Assembly: GCA_958448165.1 (NCBI GenBank)
Contig: CAUDCW010000010.1
Location: forward strand, 1 to 64,000
Source: an uncultured Oscillospiraceae bacterium
GTDB taxonomy: Bacteria > Bacillota > Clostridia > Oscillospirales > Acutalibacteraceae
Reading direction: 5' to 3'
Length of the DNA: 64,000 nt
In this document: positions 52,001-59,517 of the stretch, piece after piece
Layout: each line of letters begins with the position of its first letter
Position numbering within the stretch: position 1 is the first letter of the stretch
Notes under the pieces: generated by a model
What the model was told of the DNA's origin: nothing
Database searches by the model: none
What the model saw: only the letters and a program-made list of their open reading frames with translations
Translations under genes and position numbers: made by a program

Positions 52001-52631
52001 CCGGATTCAGAGCGCCGCGGCGGAACTTGTCAACAGCGTCCCAGTCGAGCATCTCTGCGAGATCGTCATAATCCCATGTTTCAATCTTCTGGATTTCGTG
52101 TGATGTACGGAAACCGTCGAAGAAGTGCAGGAAAGGAACTCTGCCCTTGATAGCTGAAAGGTGAGCAACAGCGGCAAGGTCCATAACCTCCTGCGGGCTG
52201 TTTGAGCAAAGCATTGCATAGCCTGTCTGACGGCAAGCGTAAATATCGGAGTGGTCGCCGAAAATCGAAAGAGCGTGGCTTGCAAGAGCACGGGCAGAAA
52301 CATGAATAACGCCCGGAAGAAGCTCGCCGGCGATTTTATACATGTTCGGGATCATCAGAAGAAGACCCTGAGAAGCTGTGTAAGTTGTGGTCAGAGCACC
52401 TGCTGCAAGAGAACCGTGAACAGCACCTGCTGCACCTGCCTCTGACTGCATTTCGGTTACCTGAACCTCTCTGCCGAATATGTTCTTACGTCCGGCTGCT
52501 GCGTATTTGTCTGATTCGTCCGCCATTACTGATGACGGTGTAATGGGGTAAATAGCGGCAACATCTGTAAATGCGTAAGACACATGAGCTGCTGCGCTGT
52601 TACCATCCATTGTTTTCATTTTTCTGGACAT
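49065..52631 (-). CDS. nifJ: pyruvate:ferredoxin (flavodoxin) oxidoreductase, 1188 aa
   Basis: The enzyme turns pyruvate and CoA into acetyl-CoA, CO2 and reduced ferredoxin, central for anaerobes. Domain order of the single-chain PFOR: N-terminal pyruvate-binding domain (YPITPSSVMADESD), EKR domain, two 4Fe-4S clusters (CIQCNRCSYVCP, CTGCGSCAQVCP), then the TPP domain (CAGCGETPYAKL, GDGWAYDIGFGGLDH, VYSNTGGQ). Full length. Strong codon bias points to high expression. RBS GGAGGAA. Promoter at 52713-52741. Confidence 0.97.
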   Translation of the reverse strand: MSRKMKTMDGNSAAAHVSYAFTDVAAIYPITPSSVMADESDKYAAAGRKNIFGREVQVTEMQSEAGAAGAVHGSLAAGALTTTYTASQGLLLMIPNMYKIAGELLPGVIHVSARALASHALSIFGDHSDIYACRQTGYAMLCSNSPQEVMDLAAVAHLSAIKGRVPFLHFFDGFRTSHEIQKIETWDYDDLAEMLDWDAVDKFRRGALNPEHPVMRGTAQNDDIFFQAREACNKYYDAIPEVVIEYMNKVNEKCGTDYKPFNYYGAPDAERVIIAMGSVCDCIEEVVDYLNAGGDKVGLVKVRLYRPFVADYLLEQLPKTVKTISVLDRTKEPGSIGEPLYLDVLAAINGSDFQNVTVLTGRYGLSSKDTTPGDIVAVYRNMESDAPKKRFTIGIVDDVTNLSLDVVENPDTTPSCTKSCKFWGLGADGTVGANKNSIKIIGDHTDMYAQGYFAYDSKKSGGLTVSHLRFGSQPIKSTYYISKADFVACHNPSYVDKYDMVDDLKEGGSFLLNCPWDVEELDKRLPGKMKRIIAEKKINFYTIDGIKIGKEIGLGGRINTILQSAFFKIADIIPAEDAKQFMKDAATKSYSKKGQAIVDMNHTAIERGAQDVKKIDVPASWANCTDDSEKAVVTEGRPEAVDYVNKILNPVNAYKGNQLPVSTFLDHVDGTVPQGTSAYEKRGIAVDIPEWQPENCIQCNRCSYVCPHAVIRPVALTEEELANAPEGTKAIPMIGVPDMKFAMTISALDCTGCGSCAQVCPGKKGAKALVMKPLDSQRASQDVFNYGLTIDEKPAVAEKFKESTVKGSQFKQPLLEFSGACAGCGETPYAKLATQLFGDRMFIANATGCSSIWGGSAPATPYTVNKKGYGPAWQNSLFEDNAEFGLGMALGQNAIRDRLAEYVTKIAELTDKEDIKSACQNYLDTREDSKASRAATDALIEKLESIADCECEAGQLAKKTLADKDCLAKKSMWIFGGDGWAYDIGFGGLDHVIASGKNVNILVFDTEVYSNTGGQASKATPVGSVAQFAAAGKSVKKKDLAAIAMSYGYVYVAQIAMGADFNQCIKAFTEAESYNGPSLIIAYAPCINHGIKGGMSIAQLEEDKAVKAGYWNCFRFDPRLADEGKNPFTLDSKAPTASYRDFIMGEVRYNSLTRAFPERAEKLFAEAEEGAAKKYEHLVALSKKDVNE

Positions 52632-52712
52632 TGGTATTCCTCCTTAATTTTTACCTGCATATGCAGGATTAAGCTACTGACATAGCTACGGCAATTTAAC
52701 CGTACTACACAA

Positions 52713-52741
52713 ATTTTATCATCTTTTATTACAAATGTAAA
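52713..52741 (-). promoter_or_regulatory. PFOR promoter
   Basis: On the minus strand TTTACA (52736-52741), 17 bp, TAAAAT (52713-52718). Confidence 0.7.
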
Positions 52742-52849
52742 GTGCATATAAAACAATTTTTAAGCGAATTTACTTATATGTTACACGATTAGGGAAATTT
52801 CGTAATTTTGTTCACGGACGGACAATAAATTTGGGGGAAATGTTAAGGT

Positions 52850-53166
52850 TGTCGCCGCAAGCGGCTCTATTGCAAGAGTGGAGTTTGAAGAGTGAAGAGT
52901 GGAGAGAATGCTGTCGCCGCTCTGCGGCTCTTTGAATTAAGTATTTACACGCAACAAGGCTGTGAGTTCGTAGGGAACGGTCTTGACCGTTCCGGGATAG
53001 TCGCAGTTATTACGATTTTATACAAAATCCGTATAGGATATTACATTCATCAGAGCGAACCGGAACAGGCAAGCCGGTTCCCTACGCCCTCGTTTTGGGT
53101 TCCGTGTTTAAGTTGACGACATTGCCCCAAGGGGAAGCAAACTCCAAACTCAAAACTCCAAACTCA
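52850..53166. repeat. repeat family B copy 4 with simple tracts
   Basis: GAGTGGAGTTTGAAGAGTGA tract, GCTCTGCGGCTC palindrome, then family B at 52969-53086 (CGTAGGGAACGGTCTTGACC to GGCAAGCCGGTTCCCTACG) and an AACTCCAAACTCAAAACTCC tract. This is the content of the gap between PFOR and the CBS gene. Confidence 0.75.
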
Positions 53167-53199
53167 GGGATAACGAGATAAATTAATTTTTGCATTTAA

Positions 53200-53228
53200 T
53201 TGACAAACCCACTCGATAATCGTAAAAT
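53200..53228 (+). promoter_or_regulatory. promoter of the CBS/CorC gene
   Basis: TTGACA (53200-53205), 17 bp, TAAAAT (53223-53228). Confidence 0.72.
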
Positions 53229-53271
53229 ATGATTAATATTATCATTGTTAATCGAGAGGGGAAATTACCTT

Positions 53272-54141
53272 ATGTCTGATGACGCAGGCGGTAACAGTAG
53301 GCGGCAGAACGGCTTTTTTTCGCGTCTTTTTAAAAACGAGCAGTACGAGAACGTGACCGAAGAGGATATATTGACAACGGTTGAGGCGGGCTTCAAAAAC
53401 GGCATTATCGACCAGAGCTCACGGAATATGATTTTTAATATTTTCAGCTTTGACGATACTACGGTCGGCGAGCTTATGACCCACCGCACCGATATTACGG
53501 CTCTTGAGGACGACGAAAGCATCGAAAAGGCGGTTTCACTGCTTACAGAAACAGGATATTCAAGAATTCCCGTTTATCACGAGGATATCGACAATATCAC
53601 GGGCATACTCTACGGCAAGGATTTGCTGCGCTTTGTGTGCGGCGGCGTGCCTGAGGAGCTTAAGCTTTCGGATATTACACGAAAGCCGATGTTCGTGCCG
53701 AAGTCGATAAATTGCAGTAAGGTGTTCACCGAGATGACCGCAAACAAAACCCAGCTTGCTATTGTAGTTGACGAGTACGGCGGCACAGAGGGCATTATTA
53801 CGCTTGAGGATTTGCTTGAATCTATAGTCGGCGATATTCAGGACGAATACGACAACGAGGAAAAAGAGGTTTTGAAGCTTTCGGACAATGTATTCACGGT
53901 TGACGGAGCAATATCCGTTGATGAGCTTAACGAGCTTGCGGGGACATCAATTCCCGAGGAAGAAAGCGAAACCGTAGCAGGACTTATGCTCGACCATCTG
54001 GGCAGTATCCCGGGCGATGACGAAAGACCCTTTGTCACGCTTGACGGCGTAAAGCTGACTGCCGTTAAAATTGAGGACAGGCGTATTGCAAGGGTGCTTG
54101 TTGAGTGCCTGAAAGCCGACAGGGATAAAAAAGACGAATGA
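53272..54141 (+). CDS. soluble CorC-like CBS-pair protein, 289 aa
   Basis: ATG 53272 lies about 10 nt after GAGGGG. A short basic N-terminus leads into a CBS pair (residues about 60-190: VGELMTHRTDITALED, YSRIPVYHEDIDNITGILYGKDLL, CSKVFTEMTANKTQLAIVVDEYGGTEGIITLEDLLE) and a CorC_HlyC domain at the C-terminus (DNVFTVDGAISVDELNEL). The usual DUF21 membrane part is absent, so it resembles soluble CorC/YbeX-like proteins, linked to Mg/Co handling or ribosome function. Monocistronic. A MITE separates it from its terminator. Confidence 0.88.
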   Translation: MSDDAGGNSRRQNGFFSRLFKNEQYENVTEEDILTTVEAGFKNGIIDQSSRNMIFNIFSFDDTTVGELMTHRTDITALEDDESIEKAVSLLTETGYSRIPVYHEDIDNITGILYGKDLLRFVCGGVPEELKLSDITRKPMFVPKSINCSKVFTEMTANKTQLAIVVDEYGGTEGIITLEDLLESIVGDIQDEYDNEEKEVLKLSDNVFTVDGAISVDELNELAGTSIPEEESETVAGLMLDHLGSIPGDDERPFVTLDGVKLTAVKIEDRRIARVLVECLKADRDKKDE

Positions 54142-54153
54142 TACATATATAAG

Positions 54154-54324
54154 GGAAACACTGAATAAATCACGCTGAAAGCTGTTTGCACATCTTGCTT
54201 GCATATTTTCCGTCAGCCTGACCAAAAAATCCTCGTAATGCGTCAGCATTACTGCGGTTTATTTGTCCAACCTGACGAAAAATCTGACGGCGCAATCCGC
54301 ACAAACGATTTAATCAGTATTTCC
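54154..54324. mobile_element. MITE family A, full copy 3 (171 bp)
   Basis: GGAAACACTGAATAAATC to GATTTAATCAGTATTTCC, flanked by TAAG on both sides (54150-54153, 54325-54328). Nearly identical to copy 1. Confidence 0.88.
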
Positions 54325-54332
54325 TAAGCTAC

Positions 54333-54360
54333 AACAGGGCGGTTTTTCCGTCCTGTTTTT
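54333..54360 (+). terminator. terminator downstream of the MITE
   Basis: AACAGGGCGG/CCGTCCTGTT stem with T-rich loop, then TTTATG. Probably the CBS gene terminator, displaced by the MITE insertion. Confidence 0.8.
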
Positions 54361-54467
54361 ATGTTTCTTTAATTAGGTAATGTTGAAAAATTATAGGATT
54401 TAGTGTAAAATGGTTACAATAAGTGTATAACAATAATTAAGCAAGGCTTAAAGCCGAAGGAGTATAT

Positions 54468-54848
54468 ATGGCAGGACATAGAATTGACAGGACAACAGAG
54501 GATATCCGCCGTGAGCTTACGGCGATTTTCAGGGAGCTTAAGGACCCCAGAATCAACAACTCGATGATAAGCATTGTGCGTGTTGAGGTTACAAACGACC
54601 TCTCTTACTGCACGGCATATATCAGCTCAATGAGCGGTATGGACAGTGCAAAGCAGGCTTTAAAGGGGCTTAAATCGGCAAGCGGATATATCCGCCGTGA
54701 GCTTGGGCATCGACTTAAGCTCAGACATGTGCCGGAGTGCATTTTCAAGGCGACAGACTCAATCGAGTACGGCGCCGAAATTTCAAGAAAGCTGAACAGC
54801 CTCAACATTCCGCACGACGAGGAGGACGAGAATGCAGACAACGATTGA
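54468..54848 (+). CDS. rbfA: ribosome-binding factor A, 126 aa
   Basis: KH-like RbfA fold: DRTTEDIRRELTAIFRELKDPRI (N-terminal helix) and VTNDLSYCTAYISSMSG, with GYIRRELGHRLKLRHVPECIFKATDSI following. It assists 30S maturation at 16S rRNA helix 1. RBS GAAGGAG. It overlaps nrnA by 17 nt. In relatives infB precedes it, but here a MITE and a terminator do. Confidence 0.95.
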   Translation: MAGHRIDRTTEDIRRELTAIFRELKDPRINNSMISIVRVEVTNDLSYCTAYISSMSGMDSAKQALKGLKSASGYIRRELGHRLKLRHVPECIFKATDSIEYGAEISRKLNSLNIPHDEEDENADND

Positions 54849-55791
54849 GCAGACGGCTGAGATTTTAAAAAACAGCGATAATATTCTGCTGCTTACACAT
54901 ATGTCGCCGGACGGAGATACGCTCGGCTGTGCATTTGCCCTGTGCCGTGCTTTACAGCTTATGGGCAAAAATGCAAGAGTGACAACCGAGGGTGAAATCC
55001 CCAAAAAGTTTTTGTATCTTCGTGATGCGGTAAAGGAAAGCGGCTTTGACGAGGAGCTTGTTGTGGCGGTCGATATTGCCGATGAAAAGCTTTTCCCCGA
55101 AAATGCTCATAAATACAGGGGAAAGGTTGATTTGTGCGTTGATCATCATATGTCCAACACTCACTATGCAAAGGTTTATTGTGTTGAGCCGACAGCCGCA
55201 GCGTGCGCAGAGGTTGTGTTCAAGCTTGTAAAAGCTCTCGGTGTTGAAATCGACAGGAAGCTTGCAAACTGCATTTTTACGGGACTTACAACTGATACCG
55301 GCTGTTTCCGCTACAGCAATGTTACAAAGCAGACTATGAACACAGCAGCACAGCTTATTGAAATCGGCTGTGACAGCTACAAAATCAACAAGCTTATGTT
55401 TGAAACAAATTCGAGGGAGAGAATAGCCCTTGAGCAGATGGCGCTTTCTACTCTTGAATATTTTGACAACGGCAAAATCGCCGTTATGGCTGTAACACTT
55501 GATATGCTTGAAAAAAGCGGTGCGTCCGACAGCGAGCTTGACGGCATAGCCGCAATACCCAGAACTATAGAGGGTGTGCTTGTGGGAGTGTTGATAAAGC
55601 AGAAAAGCGACAGCCTTTATAAGGTGTCGGTCAGAAGTGATGAAACCGTGTGCAGTGCAAGCGAGCTTTGCTCAGAGTTCGGCGGCGGCGGTCATGCGGC
55701 GGCAGGCGGCTGTTCGTTTTGCGATAAGCCGATTGAAGAGATAAAATATGAGCTTGTAAAAGAGGCTGAAAGACTGCTCGGAATAAATTGA
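54832..55791 (+). CDS. nrnA: DHH-family phosphoesterase (NrnA-type oligoribonuclease), 319 aa
   Basis: The DHH catalytic core: LLTHMSPDGDTLGCAFAL, VDLCVDHHMSN, and the substrate domain (DHHA1) with FGGGGHAAAGGCSF. It degrades short RNAs and can dephosphorylate pAp. Start overlaps rbfA, a coupled operon. Length normal. Confidence 0.93.
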   Translation: MQTTIEQTAEILKNSDNILLLTHMSPDGDTLGCAFALCRALQLMGKNARVTTEGEIPKKFLYLRDAVKESGFDEELVVAVDIADEKLFPENAHKYRGKVDLCVDHHMSNTHYAKVYCVEPTAAACAEVVFKLVKALGVEIDRKLANCIFTGLTTDTGCFRYSNVTKQTMNTAAQLIEIGCDSYKINKLMFETNSRERIALEQMALSTLEYFDNGKIAVMAVTLDMLEKSGASDSELDGIAAIPRTIEGVLVGVLIKQKSDSLYKVSVRSDETVCSASELCSEFGGGGHAAAGGCSFCDKPIEEIKYELVKEAERLLGIN

Positions 55792-55804
55792 GGAGGTGCG
55801 TCGG

Positions 55805-56719
55805 GTGAACGGTGTTCTGGTTATTGATAAACCCCGTGACTTTACTTCCTTTGACGTTGTTGCTGTTATAAGGGGAGTTTGCGGAACAAAAAAGGTCGGT
55901 CACACCGGCACGCTCGACCCGATGGCAACGGGTGTTCTGCCGGTTCTGCTCGGCAATGCGACAAAGGCACAGAGCCTTATGCCCGACAGCGATAAGGCGT
56001 ATGAGGCTGAGTTTATGCTCGGCGTTCGCACCGACACGCTCGATATTACGGGCAACGTGACTGCGAAAAAAGACGCCCGTATGCGGTTTGAAGATGTTGA
56101 CGGTGTGCTTGACGGTTTCAGAGGAGAGATAATGCAGCTGCCGCCGATGTATTCGGCAGTCAGCGTTGACGGAAAAAGGCTCTATGACCTTGCCCGTCAG
56201 GGGATTGAGGTTGAGCGTGAAAAAAGAGCTGTTACTATTGAGCGGCTTGAGCTTCTGTCGTTTGATGAAAACACACAGACGGGCAGGCTGAGTGTTTATT
56301 GCTCCAAGGGAACGTATATCAGAACGCTTATTGACGATATCGGCGAAAAGCTCGGTACATACGCCGTTATGACAAATCTGAGAAGAACGCTTGCCTGCGG
56401 CTACAGCATTGATGATGCGATATCGCTTGAAAGCTTACGACAGCTTAAGGACAGCAACGGCGTTGAAGCGGTGCAGGCTCTTGTTAAGCCGACCGAAACC
56501 GTTTTTGCGCCTTACCGAGCCGTTTGTGTGACGAGCGCACAGGCAAAGCGCTTTAAAAACGGCGGCAGTCTTGACCTTGCAAGAACTCAGCTTGCAAGAC
56601 AAGCCAAAAAAGACGGAGAGGTTTTTCGGATTTATGAGCGTGACGGCGATTTTCTGGGCCTTGGCAGAATAAAGCTTGATAAATCCGAGCTTGGCTTTCT
56701 GAAGCTGTTTTTAGAGTGA
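55805..56719 (+). CDS. truB: tRNA pseudouridine-55 synthase, 304 aa
   Basis: GTG 55805 follows GGAGG with 8 nt; GTG 55796 is too close. Catalytic motif GHTGTLDPMATGVLPVLLG with the aspartate, then LPPMYSAVSVDGKRLYDLAR, and RTLIDDIGEKLG. A C-terminal PUA-like region (about 230-304). It makes Psi55 in the T-loop of tRNAs. End of the rbfA-nrnA-truB operon. Confidence 0.95.
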   Translation: MNGVLVIDKPRDFTSFDVVAVIRGVCGTKKVGHTGTLDPMATGVLPVLLGNATKAQSLMPDSDKAYEAEFMLGVRTDTLDITGNVTAKKDARMRFEDVDGVLDGFRGEIMQLPPMYSAVSVDGKRLYDLARQGIEVEREKRAVTIERLELLSFDENTQTGRLSVYCSKGTYIRTLIDDIGEKLGTYAVMTNLRRTLACGYSIDDAISLESLRQLKDSNGVEAVQALVKPTETVFAPYRAVCVTSAQAKRFKNGGSLDLARTQLARQAKKDGEVFRIYERDGDFLGLGRIKLDKSELGFLKLFLE

Positions 56720-56895
56720 GTGTTGAGAGTGAAGAGTGGAGATGTGCGGCTTCGCCGCTGTAAAGAATAATGGTGGTTGCCGCAACTTCGTTGCTCATTA
56801 AATTAAGAAATACCCGCAACAAGCTCAAGCTTCCTCAGGGGGAAGGCTTAGCTCGTTCAACTCCAAACTCAAAACTCTCTCCACTCTTCACTCTG
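56717..56895. repeat. simple repeats after truB
   Basis: GAGAGTGAAGAGTGGAGATG and GCGGCTTCGCCGC near 56730-56760, then AACTCCAAACTCAAAACTCTCTCCACTCTT-type tracts at 56855-56890 (in shorter blocks). They precede MITE copy D in the gap 56720-57101. Confidence 0.68.
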
Positions 56896-56993
56896 CGACG
56901 CAGCCGCTCGGAGCCGATTAATAAAAATTTGTTTTATTATTTTTAATTTGTTCACTTATTTCCATATTTGACAATATATACTTAAATTATTAA

Positions 56994-57062
56994 GGAAACA
57001 CTGATTAAATTGTTTGTGCAAGATGTGCAAACAGCTTTCAGCGTGATTTATTCAGTGTTTCC
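56994..57062. mobile_element. MITE family A, short copy (69 bp)
   Basis: GGAAACACTGATTAAATTG to GATTTATTCAGTGTTTCC; interior deleted. Left flank TTAA, right flank TAAA. Confidence 0.8.
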
Positions 57063-57101
57063 TAAACACAGGGTATGCTGAATTTGAGGGAGGTACATAA
57101 A

Positions 57102-57791
57102 ATGAGTACAGGAAAAATAATGATTGTTGATGACGATCTCAATATTTGCGAGCTTCTGCGTCTTTATATTGAGAAAGAGGGATTTAGTGTTGTTACGGTG
57201 AATGACGGCGAAACTGCGGTGAAAACCTTTGAAAAGGAAAAGCCGGACCTGATTCTGCTCGACATAATGCTGCCGAAGCTTGACGGCTGGCAGGTTTGCC
57301 GTGAAATCAGAAAAACGTCACAGTGCCCGATAATTATGCTCACCGCTAAGGGTGAGGTGTTTGACAAGGTGCTGGGACTGGAGCTTGGCGCAGATGACTA
57401 TATGGTAAAGCCGTTTGAGGCTAAGGAGGTTATCGCGCGTATCCGTGCCGTACTGCGCCGCAGCGGAAAAACAGAGGAACCGCCGGTTAAGGAGGTAAGA
57501 TGGGACAAGCTTTCGATCAACCTGACAAACTATGAGCTTAAGGTTGACGGCGTTCAGGTTGACACTCCGCCCAAGGAGATGGAGCTTTTGTATCATCTTG
57601 CGAGCAACCCGAACCGTGTTTTTACACGCGACCAGCTTCTGGACGAGGTGTGGGGCTTTGACTATTACGGTGATTCAAGAACTGTTGACGTGCACGTTAA
57701 AAGACTGCGTGAAAAAATTGACGGCGTGTCGGATAAGTGGGAGCTTAAAACCGTATGGGGTGTAGGATATAAATTTGAGGTTAAGGAATAA
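57102..57791 (+). CDS. OmpR/PhoB-family response regulator, 229 aa
   Basis: ATG 57102 behind GGGAGGT. Receiver domain with DDD at the N-terminus, phosphoacceptor Asp54 in LILLDIMLPKLDGW, Thr/Lys of the switch (MLTAKGE, DYMVKPF), then a winged-helix DNA-binding domain (about 130-229, RDQLLDEVWGFDYYGDSRTVDVHVKRLREK). Partner of the kinase 187 bp downstream. Confidence 0.95.
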   Translation: MSTGKIMIVDDDLNICELLRLYIEKEGFSVVTVNDGETAVKTFEKEKPDLILLDIMLPKLDGWQVCREIRKTSQCPIIMLTAKGEVFDKVLGLELGADDYMVKPFEAKEVIARIRAVLRRSGKTEEPPVKEVRWDKLSINLTNYELKVDGVQVDTPPKEMELLYHLASNPNRVFTRDQLLDEVWGFDYYGDSRTVDVHVKRLREKIDGVSDKWELKTVWGVGYKFEVKE

Positions 57792-57978
57792 GCCTGAAAA
57801 ATACCCGATGAAATTCACCATTGTTTGACATCTGCGATATGTGCTCAGGTGCTGTTTACAAGCTTAAACCGCTTGCGGTGTTTTTCAAAAAAATTTATGC
57901 AGACATATTTTTTTCGCCGAAGGGCCGACGGCTTTTCGGTGAAAGTTTTATATTAATAAATTAAAGGATGAATCCTTG

Positions 57979-59517
57979 ATGAAAAAAAAGCGAAAACGCA
58001 GAACGATTTTCGGCAAATATCTTGCGCTCAGCCTTTCGACAGTGCTGGTGGGCTTTACGCTTATCGGCGTTATGCTCACATTTTTTGTGACGCAGTATTC
58101 CCAAAGTGAAAAACAGACGCTGCTCGCCGAAAATGCGTCGTCGGTGGCTGATATGGTTTCGCAGAATTGCAGTGTTGTGGGCAATAAAATTTATCTTACC
58201 ATTCCCGAGTATAACCGATGGCAGTCGGTTATTGCCACAATGTCAAAAAGCCTGAGTGCAGAGATTTTTATAACAGACAGCAGCGGCAACACACAGATTT
58301 GTTCCGACAACAATAACTGCGTGCATATCAACAAAAAAATAGACGGCAACATCATGGCGGTTGCGTTAAACCGTGATTATGTTGAAAACGGCAAGCTCGG
58401 CGGAATTTACAGCGAACCGCATTTTACAGTGGGTACGCCGATAATAATAACGGAAGATTCCGGCAAAGTCGCTGTGGGTGCCGTGTTTATTTCAACACGG
58501 TCATCGTCTATGTTCTATTTTGTCGGTGAAATTGTAAGAATCTTCCTTATGGCGGCGATTGCTACCTTTGCAATAATGTTCTGCCTGTCGGGTTTCTTTA
58601 CATATAATATGGCAAAGCCGCTGCGCCAGATGGCGATTGCGGCGAAAAAGTTCGGAGCAGGCGATTTTTCAAGCCGTGTTCCGATAACAACAAATGACGA
58701 AATAGGTCAGCTTGCCGAGGAGTTCAACAATATGGCGGATTCGCTTGCGTTGTCCGAGGGAACAAGGCGAAGCTTTATCGCAAATGTTTCTCACGAGCTT
58801 AAAACACCGATGACAACAATCGGCGGCTTTGTTGACGGCATACTTGACGGTACGATTCCGTATGAGAGGCAAAGCTATTATCTTAATATCGTGTCGGTTG
58901 AGGTTAAGCGCTTGTCGCGTCTTGTGCAGTCGATGCTTGCGCTCTCGAGAATTGACAGCGGCACGATGAAGCTTAACAAGCAGAAATTCAATCTGACCGA
59001 GGTTATTATTGATACTCTGCTGACGTTTGAACAGAAAATCGAACAGCGAAAAATAAATGTTCTGGGTCTTGATGATATATCCGAAATCAACATTGACGGC
59101 GACAAGGATATGCTGCACCAGGTGGTATATAACCTGATGGAAAATGCCGTTAAATTTACAAACGAAAACGGCTATATCAGAATCACCGCAGTGCAGGAGA
59201 CGGACAGAACCGTAATAAGCATAGAGAACAGCGGAGAAGGCATAAACAGCGAGGAGATAAAGCACATATTTGAGCGTTTTTATAAGACCGATAAATCACG
59301 CAGTATGGATAAAAACGGAATGGGTCTTGGACTGTATATCGTCAAAACGATTCTGCGGCTTCACGGCGGCGATATTACCGCAGACAGTGAGCTTGGCAAG
59401 AGCTGTCGGTTCACATTCTGGCTGCCTGCGGAAAATGCAAAAAAGAGCGATAAGGATAAATCAAACGTGAAGCTGATCGAAAGACAAAAGGGAAAGCAGG
59501 AGAATAAAGATGAGTGA
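57979..59517 (+). CDS. sensor histidine kinase, 512 aa
   Basis: ATG 57979 (TTG 57976 also in frame) after AAAGGA. Two membrane helices at about 12-35 and 180-208 frame an extracellular sensor domain. A HAMP domain, HisKA with phosphoacceptor His272 (NVSHELKTPMTTIGGFVDGI), and HATPase_c (NLMENAVKF, MGLGLYIVKTI) follow. It probably senses envelope stress, as the HtrA gene overlaps its end by 8 nt. A classic three-gene unit, inferred. Confidence 0.95.
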   Translation: MKKKRKRRTIFGKYLALSLSTVLVGFTLIGVMLTFFVTQYSQSEKQTLLAENASSVADMVSQNCSVVGNKIYLTIPEYNRWQSVIATMSKSLSAEIFITDSSGNTQICSDNNNCVHINKKIDGNIMAVALNRDYVENGKLGGIYSEPHFTVGTPIIITEDSGKVAVGAVFISTRSSSMFYFVGEIVRIFLMAAIATFAIMFCLSGFFTYNMAKPLRQMAIAAKKFGAGDFSSRVPITTNDEIGQLAEEFNNMADSLALSEGTRRSFIANVSHELKTPMTTIGGFVDGILDGTIPYERQSYYLNIVSVEVKRLSRLVQSMLALSRIDSGTMKLNKQKFNLTEVIIDTLLTFEQKIEQRKINVLGLDDISEINIDGDKDMLHQVVYNLMENAVKFTNENGYIRITAVQETDRTVISIENSGEGINSEEIKHIFERFYKTDKSRSMDKNGMGLGLYIVKTILRLHGGDITADSELGKSCRFTFWLPAENAKKSDKDKSNVKLIERQKGKQENKDE

